A stretch of DNA of 64,000 nt from Larus michahellis (Eukaryota > Chordata > Aves > Charadriiformes > Laridae), in NCBI RefSeq assembly GCF_964199755.1, contig NC_133910.1, forward strand, positions 14,390,011 to 14,454,010, written 5' to 3'. Every line of letters begins with the position of its first letter. Position 1 is the stretch's first letter. Positions 47,021 to 61,130 of the stretch are shown here, one piece after another. The position numbers were made by a program, and so were the translations under genes. Under the pieces are notes generated by a model. It saw only the letters and a list, made by a program, of their open reading frames with translations. It did no database searches and was not told where the DNA came from.

Positions 47021-50000
47021 TTAGAGCCCGTAGGGCTGCGGGCTTTCCAGCGGCCGTCAGCCTCGGTGCTACCGGCACCCACGTGGCGCTGCCGCGCCAG
47101 CCTGCGAAGCATTTTCCGGTAGTGCCGCGGCTCTGGCGACAGCTCCCACGCCCGAAGAGCCAGGAGGGAAAGCCGTGCCTCGTTGGAAAGCTCTTTGGCA
47201 GCCGCTCGCGTGGCCCCACAGCCCGTGGGGCTGCGGTCTTTCCGGCGGCCGTCAGCCTCGGCGCCACCGGCGCCCACGTGGCGCGGCCGAGCCAGCCCCC
47301 CAAGCATTTTCCGGTAGGGCCGCGTCTCTGGCGACAGCTCCCACGCCCGAAGAGCCAGGAGGGGAAGCCGTGCCTCGTTGGAAAGCTCTTTGGCAGCCGC
47401 TCGTGTGGCCCCACAGCCCGTGGGGCTGCGGGGTTTGCGGCGGCCGTCAGCCTCGGCGCCACCGGCGCCCACGTTGCGCCGCCGCGCCAGCCTGCGAAGC
47501 ATTTTCCGGTAGGGCCGCAGCTCTGGCCACAGCTCCCACGCCCAAAGAGCCAGGAGGGAAAGCCGTGCCTCGTTGGAAAGCTCTTTGGCAGCCGCTCGCG
47601 TGGCCCCACAGCCCGTGGGGTTGCGGGCTTTCTGGCGGCCGTCAGCCTGGGCGACACCGGCGCCCAAATCAGGCCGTCGCGCCAGCCTGCGAAGCATTTT
47701 CCGGTAGGGCCGCGGCTCTGGCGACAGCTCCCACGCCCAAAGAGCCAGGAGGGAAAGCCGTGCCTCGTTGGAAAGCTCTTTGGGAGCCGCTCGCGTGGCC
47801 CCACAGCCCATGGGGCTGCGGGCTTTGCGGCGGCCGTCAGCCTCGGTGATACCGGCGCCCACGTGGCGCCGCCGCGCCAGCCTGCGAAGCATTTTCCGGT
47901 AGGGCCGCGGCTCTGGCCACAGCTCCCACGCCCGAAGAGCCAGGAGGGAAAGCCGTGCCTCGTTGGAAAGCTCTTTGGCAGCCGCTCGCGTGGCCCCACA
48001 GCCCGTGGGGCTGCGGGCTTTGCGGCGGCCGTCAGCCTCGGCGCCACCGGCGCTCACGTGTTGCCGCCGCGCCAGCCTGCGAAGCATTTTCCGGTAGGGC
48101 CGCGGCTCTGGCTACAGCTCCCACGGCCGAAGAGCCAGGAGGGAAAGCCGTGCCTCGTTGGAAAGCTCTTTGGCAGCCGCTCGCGTGGCCCCACAGCCCG
48201 TGGGGCTGCGGGCTTCGCGGCGGCCGTCAGCCTGAGCGCCACCGGCGCCCACTTTGCGCCTCAGCGCGAGCCTGCGAAGCATTTTCCGGTAGGGCCGTGG
48301 CACTGGCGACAGCTCCCATGCCCGAAGAGCCAGGAGGGAAAGCCGTGCCTCGTTGGAAAGCTCTTTGGGAGCCGCTCGCGTGGCCCCACAGCCCATGGGG
48401 CTGCGGGCTTTGCGGCGGCCGTCAGCCTCGGTGATCCCGGCGCCCACGTGGCGCCGCCGCGCCAGCCTGCGAAGCATTTTCCGGTAGGGCCGCGGCTCTG
48501 GCGACAGCTCCCACGGCCGAAGAGCCAGGAGGGAAAGCCGTGCCTCGTTGGAAAGCTCTTTGGCAGCCGCTCGCGTGGCCCCACAGCCCGTGGGGCTGCG
48601 GGCTTTGCGGCGGCCGTCAGCCTCGGTGCCACCGGCACCCACGTGGTGCTGCCGCGCCAGCCTGCGAAGCATTTTCCGGTAGGGCCGCGGCTCTGGCGAC
48701 AGCTCCCACGCCCGAAGAGCCAGGAGGGAAAGCCGTGCCTCGTTGGAAAGCTCTTTGGGAGCCGCTCGCGTGGCCCCACAGCCCATGGGGCTGCGGGCTT
48801 TGCGGCGGCCGTCAGCCTCGGTGATACCGGCGCCCACATGGCGCCGCCGCGCCAGCCTGCGAAGCATTTTCCGGTAGGGCCGCGGCTCTGGCGACAGCTC
48901 CCACGCCCGAAGAGCCAGGAGGGAAAGCCGTGCCTCGTTGGAAAGCTCTTTGGCAGCCGCTCGCGTGGCCCCACAGCCCGTGGGGCTGCGGGCTTTGCGG
49001 CGGCCGTCAGCCTCGGTGCCACCGGCGCTCACGTGGTGCCGCCGCGCCAGCCTGCGAAGCATTTTCCGGTAGGGCCGCGGCTCTGGCGACAGCTCCCATG
49101 CCCGAAGAGCCAGGAGGGAAAGCTGTGCCTCGTTGGAAAGCTCTTTGGCAGCCGCTCGCGTGGCCCCACAGCCCGTGGGGCTGCGGGCTTTGCGGCGGCC
49201 GTCAGCCTGGGCGACACCGGCGCCCACGTGGGACCGCCGCGCCAGCCTTCGAAGCATTTTCCGGTATGGCCGCGGCTCTGGCGACAGCTCCCACGCCCGA
49301 AGAGCCAGGAGGGAAAGCCGTGCCTCGTTGGAAAGCTCTTTGGGAGCCGCTCGCGTGGCCCCACAGCCCATGGGGCTGCGGGCTTTGCGGCAGCCGTCAG
49401 CCTCGGTGATACCGGCGCCCACCTGGCGCCGCCGCGCCAGCCTGCGAAGCATTTTCCGGTAGGGCCGCGTCTCTGGCGACAGCTCCCACGCCCGAAGAGC
49501 CAGGAGGGAAAGCCGTGCCTCGTTGGAAAGCTCTTTGGCAGCCGCTTGCGTGGCCCCACAGCCCGTGGGGCTGCGGGCTTTCCGGCGGCCGTCAGCCTCG
49601 GCGCCAGCGGCGCTCACGTGGTGCCGCCGCGCCAGCCCCCGAAGCATTTTCCGGTAGGGCCGCGGCTCTGGCGACAGCTCCCATGCCCGAAGAGCCAGGA
49701 GGGAAAGCCGTGCCTCGTTGGAAAGCTCTTTGGCAGCCGCTCGCGTGGCCCCACAGCCCGTGGGGCTGTGGGCTTTGCGGCGGCCGTCAGCCTCGGCGCC
49801 ACCGGCGCCCACGTTGCGCCGCCACGCCAGCCTGCGAAGCATTTTCCGGTAGGGCCGCGGCTCTGGCGACAGCTCCCACGCCCGAAGAGCCAGGAGGGAA
49901 AGCCGTGCCTCGTTGGAAAGCTTTTTGGCAGCCGCTCGCGTGGCCCCACAGCCCGTGGGGCTGCGGGCTTTGCGGCGGCCGTCAGCCTCGGCGAGACCGG

Positions 50001-53000
50001 CGCCCACGTGGCGTTGCCGCGCCAGCCTGTGAAGCATTTTCCGGTAGGGCCGCGTCTCTGGCGACAGCTCCCACACCCGAAGAGCCAGGAGGGAAAGCCG
50101 TGCCTCGTTGGAAAGCTCTTTGGCAGCCGCTCGCGTGGCCCCACAGCCCGTGGGGCTGTGGGCTTTGCGGCGGCCGTCAGCCTCGGCGCCACCGGCGCCC
50201 AAGTGGAACCGCCGCGCCAGCCTGCGAAGCATTTTCTGGTAGGGCCGGTGCTCTGGCCACAGCTCCCACGCCCGAAGAGCCAGGAGGGAAAGCCGTGCCT
50301 CGTTGGAAAGCTCTTTGGCAGCCGCTCGCGTGGCCCCACAGCCCGTGGGGCTGCGGGGTTTGCAGCGGCCGTCAGCCTCAGCGCCACCGGCGCCCACGAA
50401 GGGCCGCCGCGCCAGGCTGCGAAGCATTCTCCGGTAGGGCCGCGGCTCTGGCCACAGCTCCCACGCCCGAAGAGCCAGGAGGGGAAGCCGTGCCTCGTTG
50501 GAAAGCTCTTTGGCAGCCGCTCGCGTGGCCCCACAGCCCGTGGGGCTGCGGGCTTTGCGGTGGCCATCAGCCTCGGCGCCACCGGCACCCACGTGGCGCC
50601 GCCGCACTAGCCTGCGAAGCATTTTCCGGTAGGGCCGCGGCTCTGGCCACAGCTCCCACGCCCGAAGAGCCAGGAGGGAAAGCCGTGCCTCGTTGGAAAG
50701 CTCTTTGGCAGCCGCTCGCGTGGCCCCACAGCCCGTGGGGCTGCGGGCTTTGCGGCGGCCGTCAGCCTCGGCGCCACCGGCGCCCAGGTGGGGCCGCCGC
50801 GCCGGCCTGCGAAGCATTTTCCGGTAGGGCCGCGGCTCTGGCGACAGCTCCCACGCCCGAAGAGCCAGGAGGGAAAGCCGTGCCTCGTTGGAAAGCTCTT
50901 TGGCAGCCGCTCGCGTGGCCTTAGAGCCCGTAGGGCTGCGGGCTTTCCAGCGGCCGTCAGCCTCGGTGCTACCGGCACCCACGTGGCGCTGCCGCGCTAG
51001 CCTGCGAAGAATTTTCCGGTAGTGCCGCGGCTCTGGCGACAGCTCCCACGCCCGAAGAGCCAGGAGGGAAAGCCGTGCCTCGTTGGAAAGCTCTTTGGCA
51101 GCCGCTCGCGTGGCCCCACAGCCCGTGGGGCTGCGGGCTTTGCGGCGGCCGTCAGCCTCGGTGCCACCGGCGCCCAGGTGGGGCCGCCGCGCCGGCCTGC
51201 GAAGCATTTTCCGGTAGGGCCGCGGCTCTGGCGACAGCTCCCACGCCCGAAGAGCCAGGAGGGAAAGCCGTGCCTCGTTGGAAAGCTCTTTGGCAGCCGC
51301 TCGCGTGGCCTTAGAGCCCGTAGGGCTGCGGGCTTTCCAGAGGCCGTCAGCCTCGGTGCTACCGGCACCCACGTGGCGCTGCCGCGCTAGCCTGCGAAGC
51401 ATTTTCCGGTAGGGCTGCGGCTCTGGCCACAGCTCCCACGCCCGAAGAGCCAGGAGGGAAAGCCGTGCCTCGTTGGAAAGCTCTTTGGCAGCCGCTCGCG
51501 TGGCCCCACAGCCCGTGGGGCTGCGGTCTTTCCGGCGGCCGTCAGCCTCGGCGCCACCGGCGCCCACGTGGCACCGCTGCGCCAGCCTGCGAAGCATTTT
51601 CCGGTAGGGCCGCATCTCTGGCGACAGCTCCCACGCCCGAAGAGCCAGGAGGGGAAGCCGTGCCTCGTTGGAAAGCTCTTTGGCAGCCACTCGCGTGGCC
51701 CCACAGCCCGTGGGGCTGCAGGGTTTGCGGCGGCCGTCAGCCTCGGCGCCACCGGCGCCCACGTTGCGCCGCCGCGCCAGCCTGCGAAGCATTTTCCGGT
51801 AGGGCCGCAGCTCTGGCGACAGCTCCCACACCCGAAGAGCCAGGAGGGAAAGCCGTGCCTCGTTGGAAAGCTCTTTGGCAGCCGCTCGCGTGGCCCCACA
51901 GCCCGTGGGGCTGCGGGCTTTCTGGCGGCCGTCAGCCTGGGCGACACCGGCGCCCAAATCAGGGCGCCGCGCCAGCCTGCGAAGCATTTTCCGGTAGGGC
52001 CGCGGCTCTGGCGACAGCTCCCACGCCCGAAGAGCCAGGAGGGAAAGCCGTGCCTCGTTGGAAAGCTCTTTGGGAGCCGCTCGCGTGGCCCCACAGCCCA
52101 TGGGGCTGCGGGCTTTGCGGCGGCCGTCAGCCTCGGTGCCACCGGCGCCCACGTGGCGCCGCCGCGCCAGCCTGCGAAGCATTTTCCGGTAGGGCCGCGG
52201 CACTGGCGACAGCTCCCATGCCCGAAGAGCCAGGAGGGAAAGCCGTGCCTCGTTGGAAAGCTCTTTGGCAGCTGCTCGCGTGGCCCCACAGCCCGTGGGG
52301 CTGCGGGCTTTGCGGCGGCCGTCAGCCTCGGCGCCACCGGCGCCCACGTGGTGCCGCCGGGCCAGCCTGCGAAGCATTTTCCGGTAGGGCCGCGACTCTC
52401 GCAACAGCTCCCACGCCCGAAGAGCGAGGAGGGAAAGCCGTGCCTCGTTGGAAAGCTCTTTGGCAGCCGCTCGCGTGGCCCCACAGCGCGTGGGGCTGCG
52501 GAAATTGCGGCGGCCGTGAGCCTGGGCGACACCGGCGCCCAGGTGGGGCCGCCGCGCCAGCCTGCGAAGCATTTTCCGGTAGGGCCGCGTCTCTGGCGAC
52601 ATCTCCCACGCCCGAAGAGCCAGGAGGGAAAGCCGTGCCTAGTAGGAAAGCTCTTTGGCAGCCACTCGCGTGGCCCCACAGCCCGTGGGTCTGCGGGCTT
52701 TGCGGCGGCCGTCAGCCTGGGCGACACCGGCGCCCACGTTTCGCCACCGCGCCAGCCTGCGAAGCATTTTCCGGTAGGGCCACGGCTCTGGCGACAGCTC
52801 CCACGCCCGAAGAGCCAGGAGGGAAAGCCGTGCCTCGTTGGAAAGCTCTTTGGCAGCCAGTCACGTGGTCCCAGAGCCCGTGGGGCAGAGGGCTTTCTGG
52901 CAGCCGTCAGCCTCGGCGCCACCGGCGCCCACGTTGCGCCGCCGCGCCAGGCTCCGAAGCATTTTCCGGTAGGGCCGCATCTCTGGCGACAGCTCCCACG

Positions 53001-56000
53001 CCCGAAGAGCCAGGAGGGGAAGCCGTGCCTCGTTGGAAAGCTCTTTGGCAGCCGCTCGTGTGGCCCCACAGCCCATGGGGCTGCGGGCTTTGCGGCGGAC
53101 GTCAGCCTCGGCGCCACCGGCGCCCAGGTGGGGCCGCTGCGGCTGCCAGAGAAGCATTTTCCGGTAGGGCCGCGTCTCTGGCGACAGCTCCCACGCCCGA
53201 AGAGCCAGGAGGGAAAGCCGTGCCTCGTTGGAAAGCTCTTTGGCAGCCGCTCGCGTGGCCCCACAGCCCGTGGGGCTGCGGGCTTTGCGGCGGCCGTCAG
53301 CCTCGGCACCACCGGCGCCCACGTGGCGCCGCCGCGCCAGCCTGCGAAGCATTTTCCGGTAGGGCCGCGTCTCTGCCGACAGCTCCCACGCCCGAAGAGC
53401 CAGGAGGGAAAGCCGTGCCTCGTTGGAAAGCTCTTTGGCAGCCGCTCGCGTGGCCCCACAGCCCGTGGGGCTGCGGGGTTTGCAGCGGCCGTCAGCCTCA
53501 GCGCCACCGGCGCCCACGAAGGGCCGCCGCGCCAGGCTGCGAAGCATTCTCCGGTAGGGCCGCGGCTCTGGCCACAGCTCCCACGCCCGAAGAGCCAGGA
53601 GGGGAAGCCGTGCCTCGTTGGAAAGCTCTTTGGCAGCCGCTCGCGTGGCCCCACAGCCCGTGGGGCTGCGGGCTTTGCGGTGGCCATCAGCCTCGGCGCC
53701 ACCGGCACCCACGTGGCGCCGCCGCACCAGCCTGCGAAGCATTTTCCGGTAGGGCCGCGGCTCTGGCAACAGCTCCCACGGCCGAAGAGCCAGGAGGGAA
53801 AGCCGTGCCTCGTTGGAAAGCTCTTTGGCAGCCGCTCGCGTGGCCCCACAGCCCGTGGGGCTGCAGGGTTTGCGGCGGCCGTCAGCCTGGGCGACACCGG
53901 CGCCCAAATCAGGGCGCCGCGCCAGCCTGCGAAGCATTTTCCGGTAGGGCCGCGGCTCTGGCGACAGCTCCCACGCCCGAAGAGCCAGGAGGGAAAGCCG
54001 TGCCTCGTTGGAAAGCTCTTTGGGAGCCGCTCGCGTGGCCCCACAGCCCATGGGGCTGCGGGCTTTGCGGCGGCCGTCAGCATCGGTGATCCCGGCGCCC
54101 ACGTGGCGCCGCCGCGCCAGCCTGCGAAGCATTTTCCGGTAGGGCCGCGGCACTGGCGACAGCTCCCATGCCCGAAGAGCCAGGAGGGAAAGCCGTGCCT
54201 CGTTGGAAAGCTCTTTGGCAGCTGCTCGCGTGGCCCCACAGCCCGTGGGGCTGCGGGCTTTGCGGCGGCCGTCAGCCTGGGCGACACCGGCGCCCACGTG
54301 GTGCCGCCGGGCCAGCCTGCGAAGCATTTTCCGGTAGGGCCGCGACTCTCGCAACAGCTCCCACGCCCGAAGAGCGAGGAGGGAAAGCCGTGCCTCGTTG
54401 GAAAGCTCTTTGGCAGCCGCTTGCGTGGCCCCACAGAAAGTGGGGCTGCGGGCTTTGCGGCGGCCGTCAGCCTCGGTGATACCGGCTCCAGCATGGCGCC
54501 GCCGCGCCAGCCTGCGAAGCATTTTCCGGTAGGGCCGCGGCTCTGGCGACAGCTCCCACGCCCGAAGAGCTAGGAGGGAAAGCCGTGCCTCGTTGGAAAG
54601 CCCTTTGGCAGCCGCTCGCGTGGCCCCACAGCCCGTGGGGTTGCGGGCCTTGCGGCGGCCGTCAGCGTCGGCGCCACCGGCGCCCACGTGGTGCCGCCGT
54701 GCCAGCCTGCGAAGCATTTTCCGGTAGGGCCGCGTCTCTGGCCACAGCTCCCACGCCCGAAGAGCCAGGAGGGAAAGCCGTGCCTCGTTGGAAAGCTCTT
54801 TGGCAGCCGCTCGCGTGGCCCCACAGCCCGTGGGGCTGTGGGCTTTGCGGCGGCCGTCAGCCTCGGCGCCACCGGCGCCCAGGTGGGGCCGCCGCACCAG
54901 CCTGCGAAGCATTTTCCGGTAGGGCCGCGGCTCTGGCGACAGCTCCCACACCCGAAGAGCCAGGAGGGAAAGCCGTGCCTCGTTGGAAAGCTCTTTGGCA
55001 GCCGCTCGCGTGGCCCCGCAGCCCATGGGGCTGCGGGCTTTCCGGCGGCCGTCAGCCTCGGTGATACCGGCGCCCACATGGCGCCGCCGCGCCAGCCTGC
55101 GAAGCATTTTCCGGTAGGGCCGCGGCTCTGGCCACAGCTCCCACGCCCGAAGAGCCAGGAGGGAAAGCCGTGCCTCGTTGGAAAGCTCTTTGGCAGCCGC
55201 TCGCGTGGCCCCACAGCCCATGGGGCTGCGGGCTTTGCGGCGGCCGTCAGCCTCGGCGAGACCGGCGCCCACGTGGCGCCGCCGCGCCAGCCTGCGAAGC
55301 ATTTTCCGGTAGGACCGCGGCTCTGGCGACAGCTCCCACGCCCGAAGAGCCAGGAGGGAAAGCCGTGCCTCGTTGGAAAGCTCTTTGGCAGCCGCTCGCG
55401 TGGCCCCACAGCCCGTGGGGCTGCGGGCTTTGCGGCGGCCGTCAGCCTCGGCGCCACCGGCACCCACGTGGTGCCGCCGCGCCAGCCTGCGAAGCATTTT
55501 CCGGTAGGGCCGCGGCTCTGGCGACAGCTCCCACGCCCGAAGAGCCAGGAGGGAAAGCCGTGCCTCGTTGGAAAGCTCTTTGGCAGCCGCTCGCGTGGCC
55601 CCACAGCCCATGGGGCTGCGGGCTTTGCGGCGGACGTCAGCCTCGGCGCCACCGGCGCCCAGGTGGGGCCGCCGCGCCAGCCTGCGAAGCATTTTCCGGT
55701 ATGGCCGCGGCTCTGGCGACAGCTCCCACGCCCGAAGAGCCAGGAGGGAAAGCCGTGCCTCGTTGGAAAGCTCTTTGGCAGCCGCTCGCGTGGCCCCACA
55801 GCCCGTGGGGCTGCGGGCTTTCCGGCGGCCGTCAGCCTGGGCGACACCGGCGCCCAGGTGGGGCCGCCGCCCCAGCCTGCGAAGCATTTTCCGGTAGGGC
55901 CGCGGCTCTGGCGACAGCTCCCACGGCCGAAGAGCCAGGAGGGAAAGCCGTGCCTCGTTGGAAAGCTCTTTGGCAGCCGCTCGCGTGGCCCCACAGCCCG

Positions 56001-59000
56001 TGGGGCTGCGGGCTTTCCGGCGGCCGTCAGCCTCGGCGCCGTCGGCGCCCAGGTGGGGCCGCCGCGCCAGCCTGCGAAGCATTTTCCGGTAGGGCCGCGG
56101 CTCTGGCCACAGCTCCCACGCCCAAAGAGCCAGGAGGGAAAGCCGTGCCTCGTTGGAAAGCTCTTTGGCAGCCGCTCGCGTGGCCCCACAGCCCATGGGG
56201 CTGCGGGCTTTGTGGCGGACGTCAGTCTGGGCGCCACCGGTGCCCACGTGGTGCTGCCGCGCCAGCCTGCGAAGCATTTTCCGGTAGGGCCGCGGCTCTG
56301 GCGACATCTCCCACGCCCGAAGAGCCAGGAGGGAAAGCCGTGCCTCGTTGGAAAGCTCTTTGGCAGCCGCTCGCGTGGCCCCACAGCCCGTGGGGCTGCG
56401 GGCTTTGCGGTGGCCGTCAGCGTCGGCGGCACCGGCGCCCACGTTGCGCCGCCGCGCCAGCCTGCGAAGCATTTTCCGGTAGGGCCGCGTCTCTGGCGAC
56501 AGCTCCCACGCCCGAAGAGCCAGGAGGGAAAGCCATGCCTCGTTGGAAAGCTCTTTGGCAGCCGCTCGCGTGGCCCCACAGCGCGTGGGGCTGCGGAAAT
56601 TGCGGCGGCCGTCAGCCTGGGCGACACCGGCGCCCAGGTGGGGCCGCCGCGCCAGCCTGCGAAGCATTTTCCGGTAGGGCCGCGTCTCTAGCGACATCTC
56701 CCACGCCCGAAGAGCCAGGAGGGAAAGCCGTTCCTAGTAGGAAAGCTCTTTGGCAGCCACTCGCGTGGCCCCACAGCCTGTGGGTCTGCGGGCTTTGCGG
56801 CGGCCGTCAGCCTGGGCGACACCGGCGCCCACGTTTCGCCACCGCGCCAGCCTGCGAAGCATTTTCCGGTAGGGCCACGGCTCTGGCGACAGCTCCCACG
56901 CCCGAAGAGCCAGGAGGGAAAGCCGTGCCTCGTTGGAAAGCTCTTTGGCAGCCAGTCACGTGGTCCCAGAGCCCGTGGGGCAGAGGGCTTTCTGGCAGCC
57001 GTCAGCCTCGGCGCCACCGGCGCCCACGTTGCGCCGCCGCGCCAGGCTGGGAAGCATTTTCTGGTAGGGCCGCGTCTCTGGCGACAGCTCCCACGCCCGA
57101 ACAGCCAGGAGGGAAAGCCATGCCTCGTTGGAAAGCTCTTTGGCAGCCGCTCGCGTGGCCCCACAGCCCGTGGGGCTGCGGGCTTTGCGGCGGCCGTCAG
57201 CCTCGGCGCCACCGGCGCCCACGTGGGGCCGCTGCGGCTGCCAGAGAAGCATTTTCCGGTAGGGCCGCGTCTCTGGCGACAGCTCCCACGCCCGAAGAGC
57301 CAGGAGGGAAAGCCGTGCCTCGTTGGAAAGCTCTTTGGCAGCCGCTCGCGTGGCCCCACAGCCCGTGGGGCTGCGGGCTTTGCGGCGGCCGTCAGCCTCG
57401 GCGGCACCGGCGCCCACGTGGCGCCGCCGCGCCAGCCTGCGAAGCATTTTCCGGTAGGGCCGCGTCTCTGCCGACAGCTCCCACGCCCGAAGAGCCAGGA
57501 GGGAAAGCCGTGCCTCGTTGGAAAGCTCTTTGGCAGCCGCTCGCGTGGCCCCACAGCCCATGGGGCTGCGGGCTTTGCGGCGGCCGTCAGCCTCGGCGCC
57601 ACCGTCGCCCACGTTGCGCCGCCGCGCCAGCCTGCGAAGCATTTTCCGGTAGGGCTGCGGCTCTGGCGACAGCTCCCACGGCCGAAGAGCCAGGAGGGAG
57701 AGCCGTGCCTCGTTGGAAAGCTCTTTGGCAGCCGCTCGCGTGGCCCCACAGCCCGTGGGGCTGCGGGCTTTGCGGCGGCCGTCAGCCTCGGCGCCACCGG
57801 CGCCCACGTCGGGCCGCTGCGCCAGCCAGAGAAGCATTTTCCGGTAGGGCCGCGGCTCTGGCGACAGCTCCCACGGCCGAAGAGCCAGGAGGGAAAGCCG
57901 TGCCTCGTTGGAAAGCTCTTTGGCAGCTGCTCGCGTGGCCCCACAGCCCGTGGGGCTGCGGGCTTTGCGGCGGCCGTCAGCCTGGGCGACACCGGCACCC
58001 ACGTGGTGCCGCCGGGCCAGCCTGCGAAGCATTTTCCGGTAGGGCCGCGACTCTCGCAACAGCTCCCACGCCCGAAGAGCGAGGAGGGAAAGCCGTGCCT
58101 CGTTGGAAAGCTCTTTGGCAGCCGCTTGCGTGGCCCCACAGCCCGTGGGGCTGCGGGCTTTGCGGCGGCCGTCAGCCTCGGTGATACCGGCTCCAACATG
58201 GCGCCGCCGCGCCAGCCTGCGAAGCATTTTCCGGTAGGGCCGCGGCTCTGGCGACATCTCCCACGCCCGAAGAGCCAGGAGGGAAAGCCGTGCCTCGTTG
58301 GAAAGCCCTTTGGCAGCCGCTCGCGTGGCCCCACAGCCCGTGGGGTTGCGGGCCTTGCGGCGGCCGTCAGCGTCGGCGCCACCGGCGCCCACGTGGTGCC
58401 GCCGTGCCAGCCTGCGAAGCATTTTCCGGTAGGGCCGCGTCTCTGGCGACAGCTCCCACACCCGAAGAGCCAGGAGGGAAAGCCGTGCCTCGTTGGAAAG
58501 CTCTTTGGCAGCCGCTCGCGTGGCCCCACAGCCCGTGGGGCTGTGGGCTTTGCGGCGGCCGTCAGCCTCGGCGCCACCGGCGCCCACGTGGGGCCGCCGC
58601 ACCAGCCTGCGAAGCATTTTCCGGTAGGGCCGCGGCTCTGGCGACAGCTCCCACACCCGAAGAGCCAGGAGGGAAAGCCGTGCCTCGTTGGAAAGCTCTT
58701 TGGCAGCCGCTCGCGTGGCCCCGCAGCCCATGGGGCTGCGGGCTTTCCGGCGGCCGTCAGCCTCGGTGATACCGGCGCCCACATGGCGCCGCCGCGCCAG
58801 CCTGCGAAGCATTTTCCGGTAGGGCCGCGGCTCTGGCCACAGCTCCCACGCCCGAAGAGCCAGGAGGGAAAGCCGTGCCTCGTTGGAAAGCTCTTTGGCA
58901 GCCGCTCGCGTGGCCCCACAGCCCATGGGGCTGCGGGCTTTGCGGCAGCCGTCAGCCTCGGCGAGACCGGCGCCCACGTGGCGCCGCCGCGCCAGCCTGC

Positions 59001-61130
59001 GAAGCATTCTCCGGTAGGACCGCGGCTCTGGCGACAGCTCCCACGCCCGAAGAGCCAGGAGGGAAAGCCGTGCCTCGTTGGAAAGCTCTTTGGCAGCTGC
59101 TCGCGTGGCCCCACAGCCCGTGGGGCTGCGGGCTTTGCGGCGGCCGTCAGCCTCGGCGCCACCGGCACCCATGTGGTGCCGCCGCGCCAGCCTGCGAAGC
59201 ATTTTCCGGTAGGGCCGCGGCTCTGGCGACAGCTCCCACGCCCGAAGAGCCAGGAGGGAAAGCCGTGCCTCGTTGGAAAGCTCTTTGGCAGCCGCTCGCG
59301 TGGCCCCACAGCCCATGGGGCTGCGGGCTTTGCGGCGGACGTCAGCCTCGGTGCCACCGGCGCCCAGGTGGGGCCGCCGCGCCGGCCTGCGAAGCATTTT
59401 CCGGTATGGCCGCGGCTCTGGCGACAGCTCCCACGCCCGAAGAGCCAGGAGGGAAAGCCGTGCCTCGTTGGAAAGCTCTTTGGCAGCCGCTCGCGTGGCC
59501 CCACAGCCCATGGGGCTGCGGGCTTTGCGGCGGCCGTCAGCCTCGGCGGCACCGGCGCCCATGTCGGGCCGCTGCGCCAGCCAGAGAAGCATTTTCCGGT
59601 AGGGCCGCGGCTCTGGCGACAGCTCCCACGCCCAAAGAGCCAGGAGGGAAAGCCGTGCCTCGTTGGAAAGCTCTTTGGCAGCCGCTCGCGTGGCCCCACA
59701 GCCCGTGGGGCTGCGGGCTTTCCGGCGGCCGTCAGCCTGGGCGACACCGGCGCCCAGGTGGGGCCGCCGCCCCAGCCTGCGAAGCATTTTCCGGTAGGGC
59801 CGCGGCTCTGGCCACAGCTCCCACGGCCGAAGAGCCAGGAGGGAAAGCCGTGCCTCGTTGGAAAGCTCTTTGGCAGCCGCTCGCGTGGCCCCACAGCCCG
59901 TGGGGCTGCGGGCTTTCCGGCGGCCGTCAGCCTCGGCGCCGTCGGCGCCCAGGTGGGGCCGCCGCGCCAGCCTGCGAAGCATTTTCCGGTAGGGCCGCGG
60001 CTCTGGCGACAGCTCCCACGCCCAAAGAGCCAGGAGGGAAAGCCGTGCCTCGTTGGAAAGCTCTTTGGCAGCCGCTCGCGTGGCCCCACAGCCCATGGGG
60101 CTGCGGGCTTTGTGGCGGACGTCAGTCTGGGCGCCACCGGTGCCCACGTGGTGCTGCCGCGCCAGCCTGCGAAGCATTTTCCGGTAGGGCCGCGGCTCTG
60201 GCGACATCTCCCACGCCCGAAGAGCCAGGAGGGAAAGCCGTGCCTCGTTGGAAAGCTCTTTGGCAGCCGCTCGCGTGGCCCCACAGCCCGTGGGGCTGCG
60301 GGCTTTGCGGTGGCCGTCAGCGTCGGCGGCACCGGCGCCCACGTTGCGCCGCCGCGCCAGCCTGCGAAGCATTTTCCGGTAGGGCCGCGTCTCTGGCGAC
60401 AGCTCCCACGCCCGAAGAGCCAGGAGGGAAAGCCGTGCCTCGTTGGAAAGCTCTTTGGCAGCCGCTCGCGTGGCCCCACAGCGCGTGGGGCTGCGGAAAT
60501 TGCGGCGGCCGTCAGCCTGGGCGACACCGGCGCCCAGGTGGGGCCGCCGCGCCAGCCTGCGAAGCATTTTCCGGTAGGGCCGCGTCTCTGGCGACATCTC
60601 CCACGCCCGAAGAGCCAGGAGGGAAAGCCGTTCCTAGTAGGAAAGCTCTTTGGCAGCCACTCGCGTGGCCCCACAGCCCGTGGGTCTGCGGGCTTTGCGG
60701 CGGCCGTCAGCCTGGGCGACACCGGCGCCCACGTTTCGCCACCGCGCCAGCCTGCGAAGCATTTTCCGGTAGGGCCACGGCTCTGGCGACAGCTCCCACG
60801 CCCGAAGAGCCAGGAGGGAAAGCCGTGCCTCGTTGGAAAGCTCTTTGGCAGCCAGTCACGTGGTCCCAGAGCCCGTGGGGCAGAGGGCTTTCTGGCAGCC
60901 GTCAGCCTCGGCGCCACCGGCGCCCACGTTGCGCCGCCGCGCCAGGCTGGGAAGCATTTTCTGGTAGGGCCGCGTCTCTGGCGACAGCTCCCACGCCCGA
61001 ACAGCCAGGAGGGAAAGCCATGCCTCGTTGGAAAGCTCTTTGGCAGCCGCTCGCGTGGCCCCACAGCCCGTGGGGCTGCGGGCTTTGCGGCGGCCGTCAG
61101 CCTGGGCGACACCGGCGCCCAGGTGGGGCC
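47021..61130 (+). repeat. higher-order repeat with 20-21-monomer period
   Basis: Rare variants recur at 3900 or 4095 bp (20 or 21 x 195). A CCTAGTAGG variant is at about 52635, 56730 and 60630. GCCAGTCACGTGGTCCCAGA is at 52856, 56951 and 60851. TTAGAGCCCGTAGGG is at 47021 and 50921, and again two monomers on at 51311. The period differs from the 14-mer block on the left, so the array was built in at least two rounds. Confidence 0.88.

Noticed and set aside
46201..50610. 1469-codon frame and many similar ones inside the 195-bp array, as a giant repeat-protein gene
   Set aside because: Several overlapping frames on both strands are equally open. This follows from a 195-bp period lacking stops, and variation hits all codon positions by eye.
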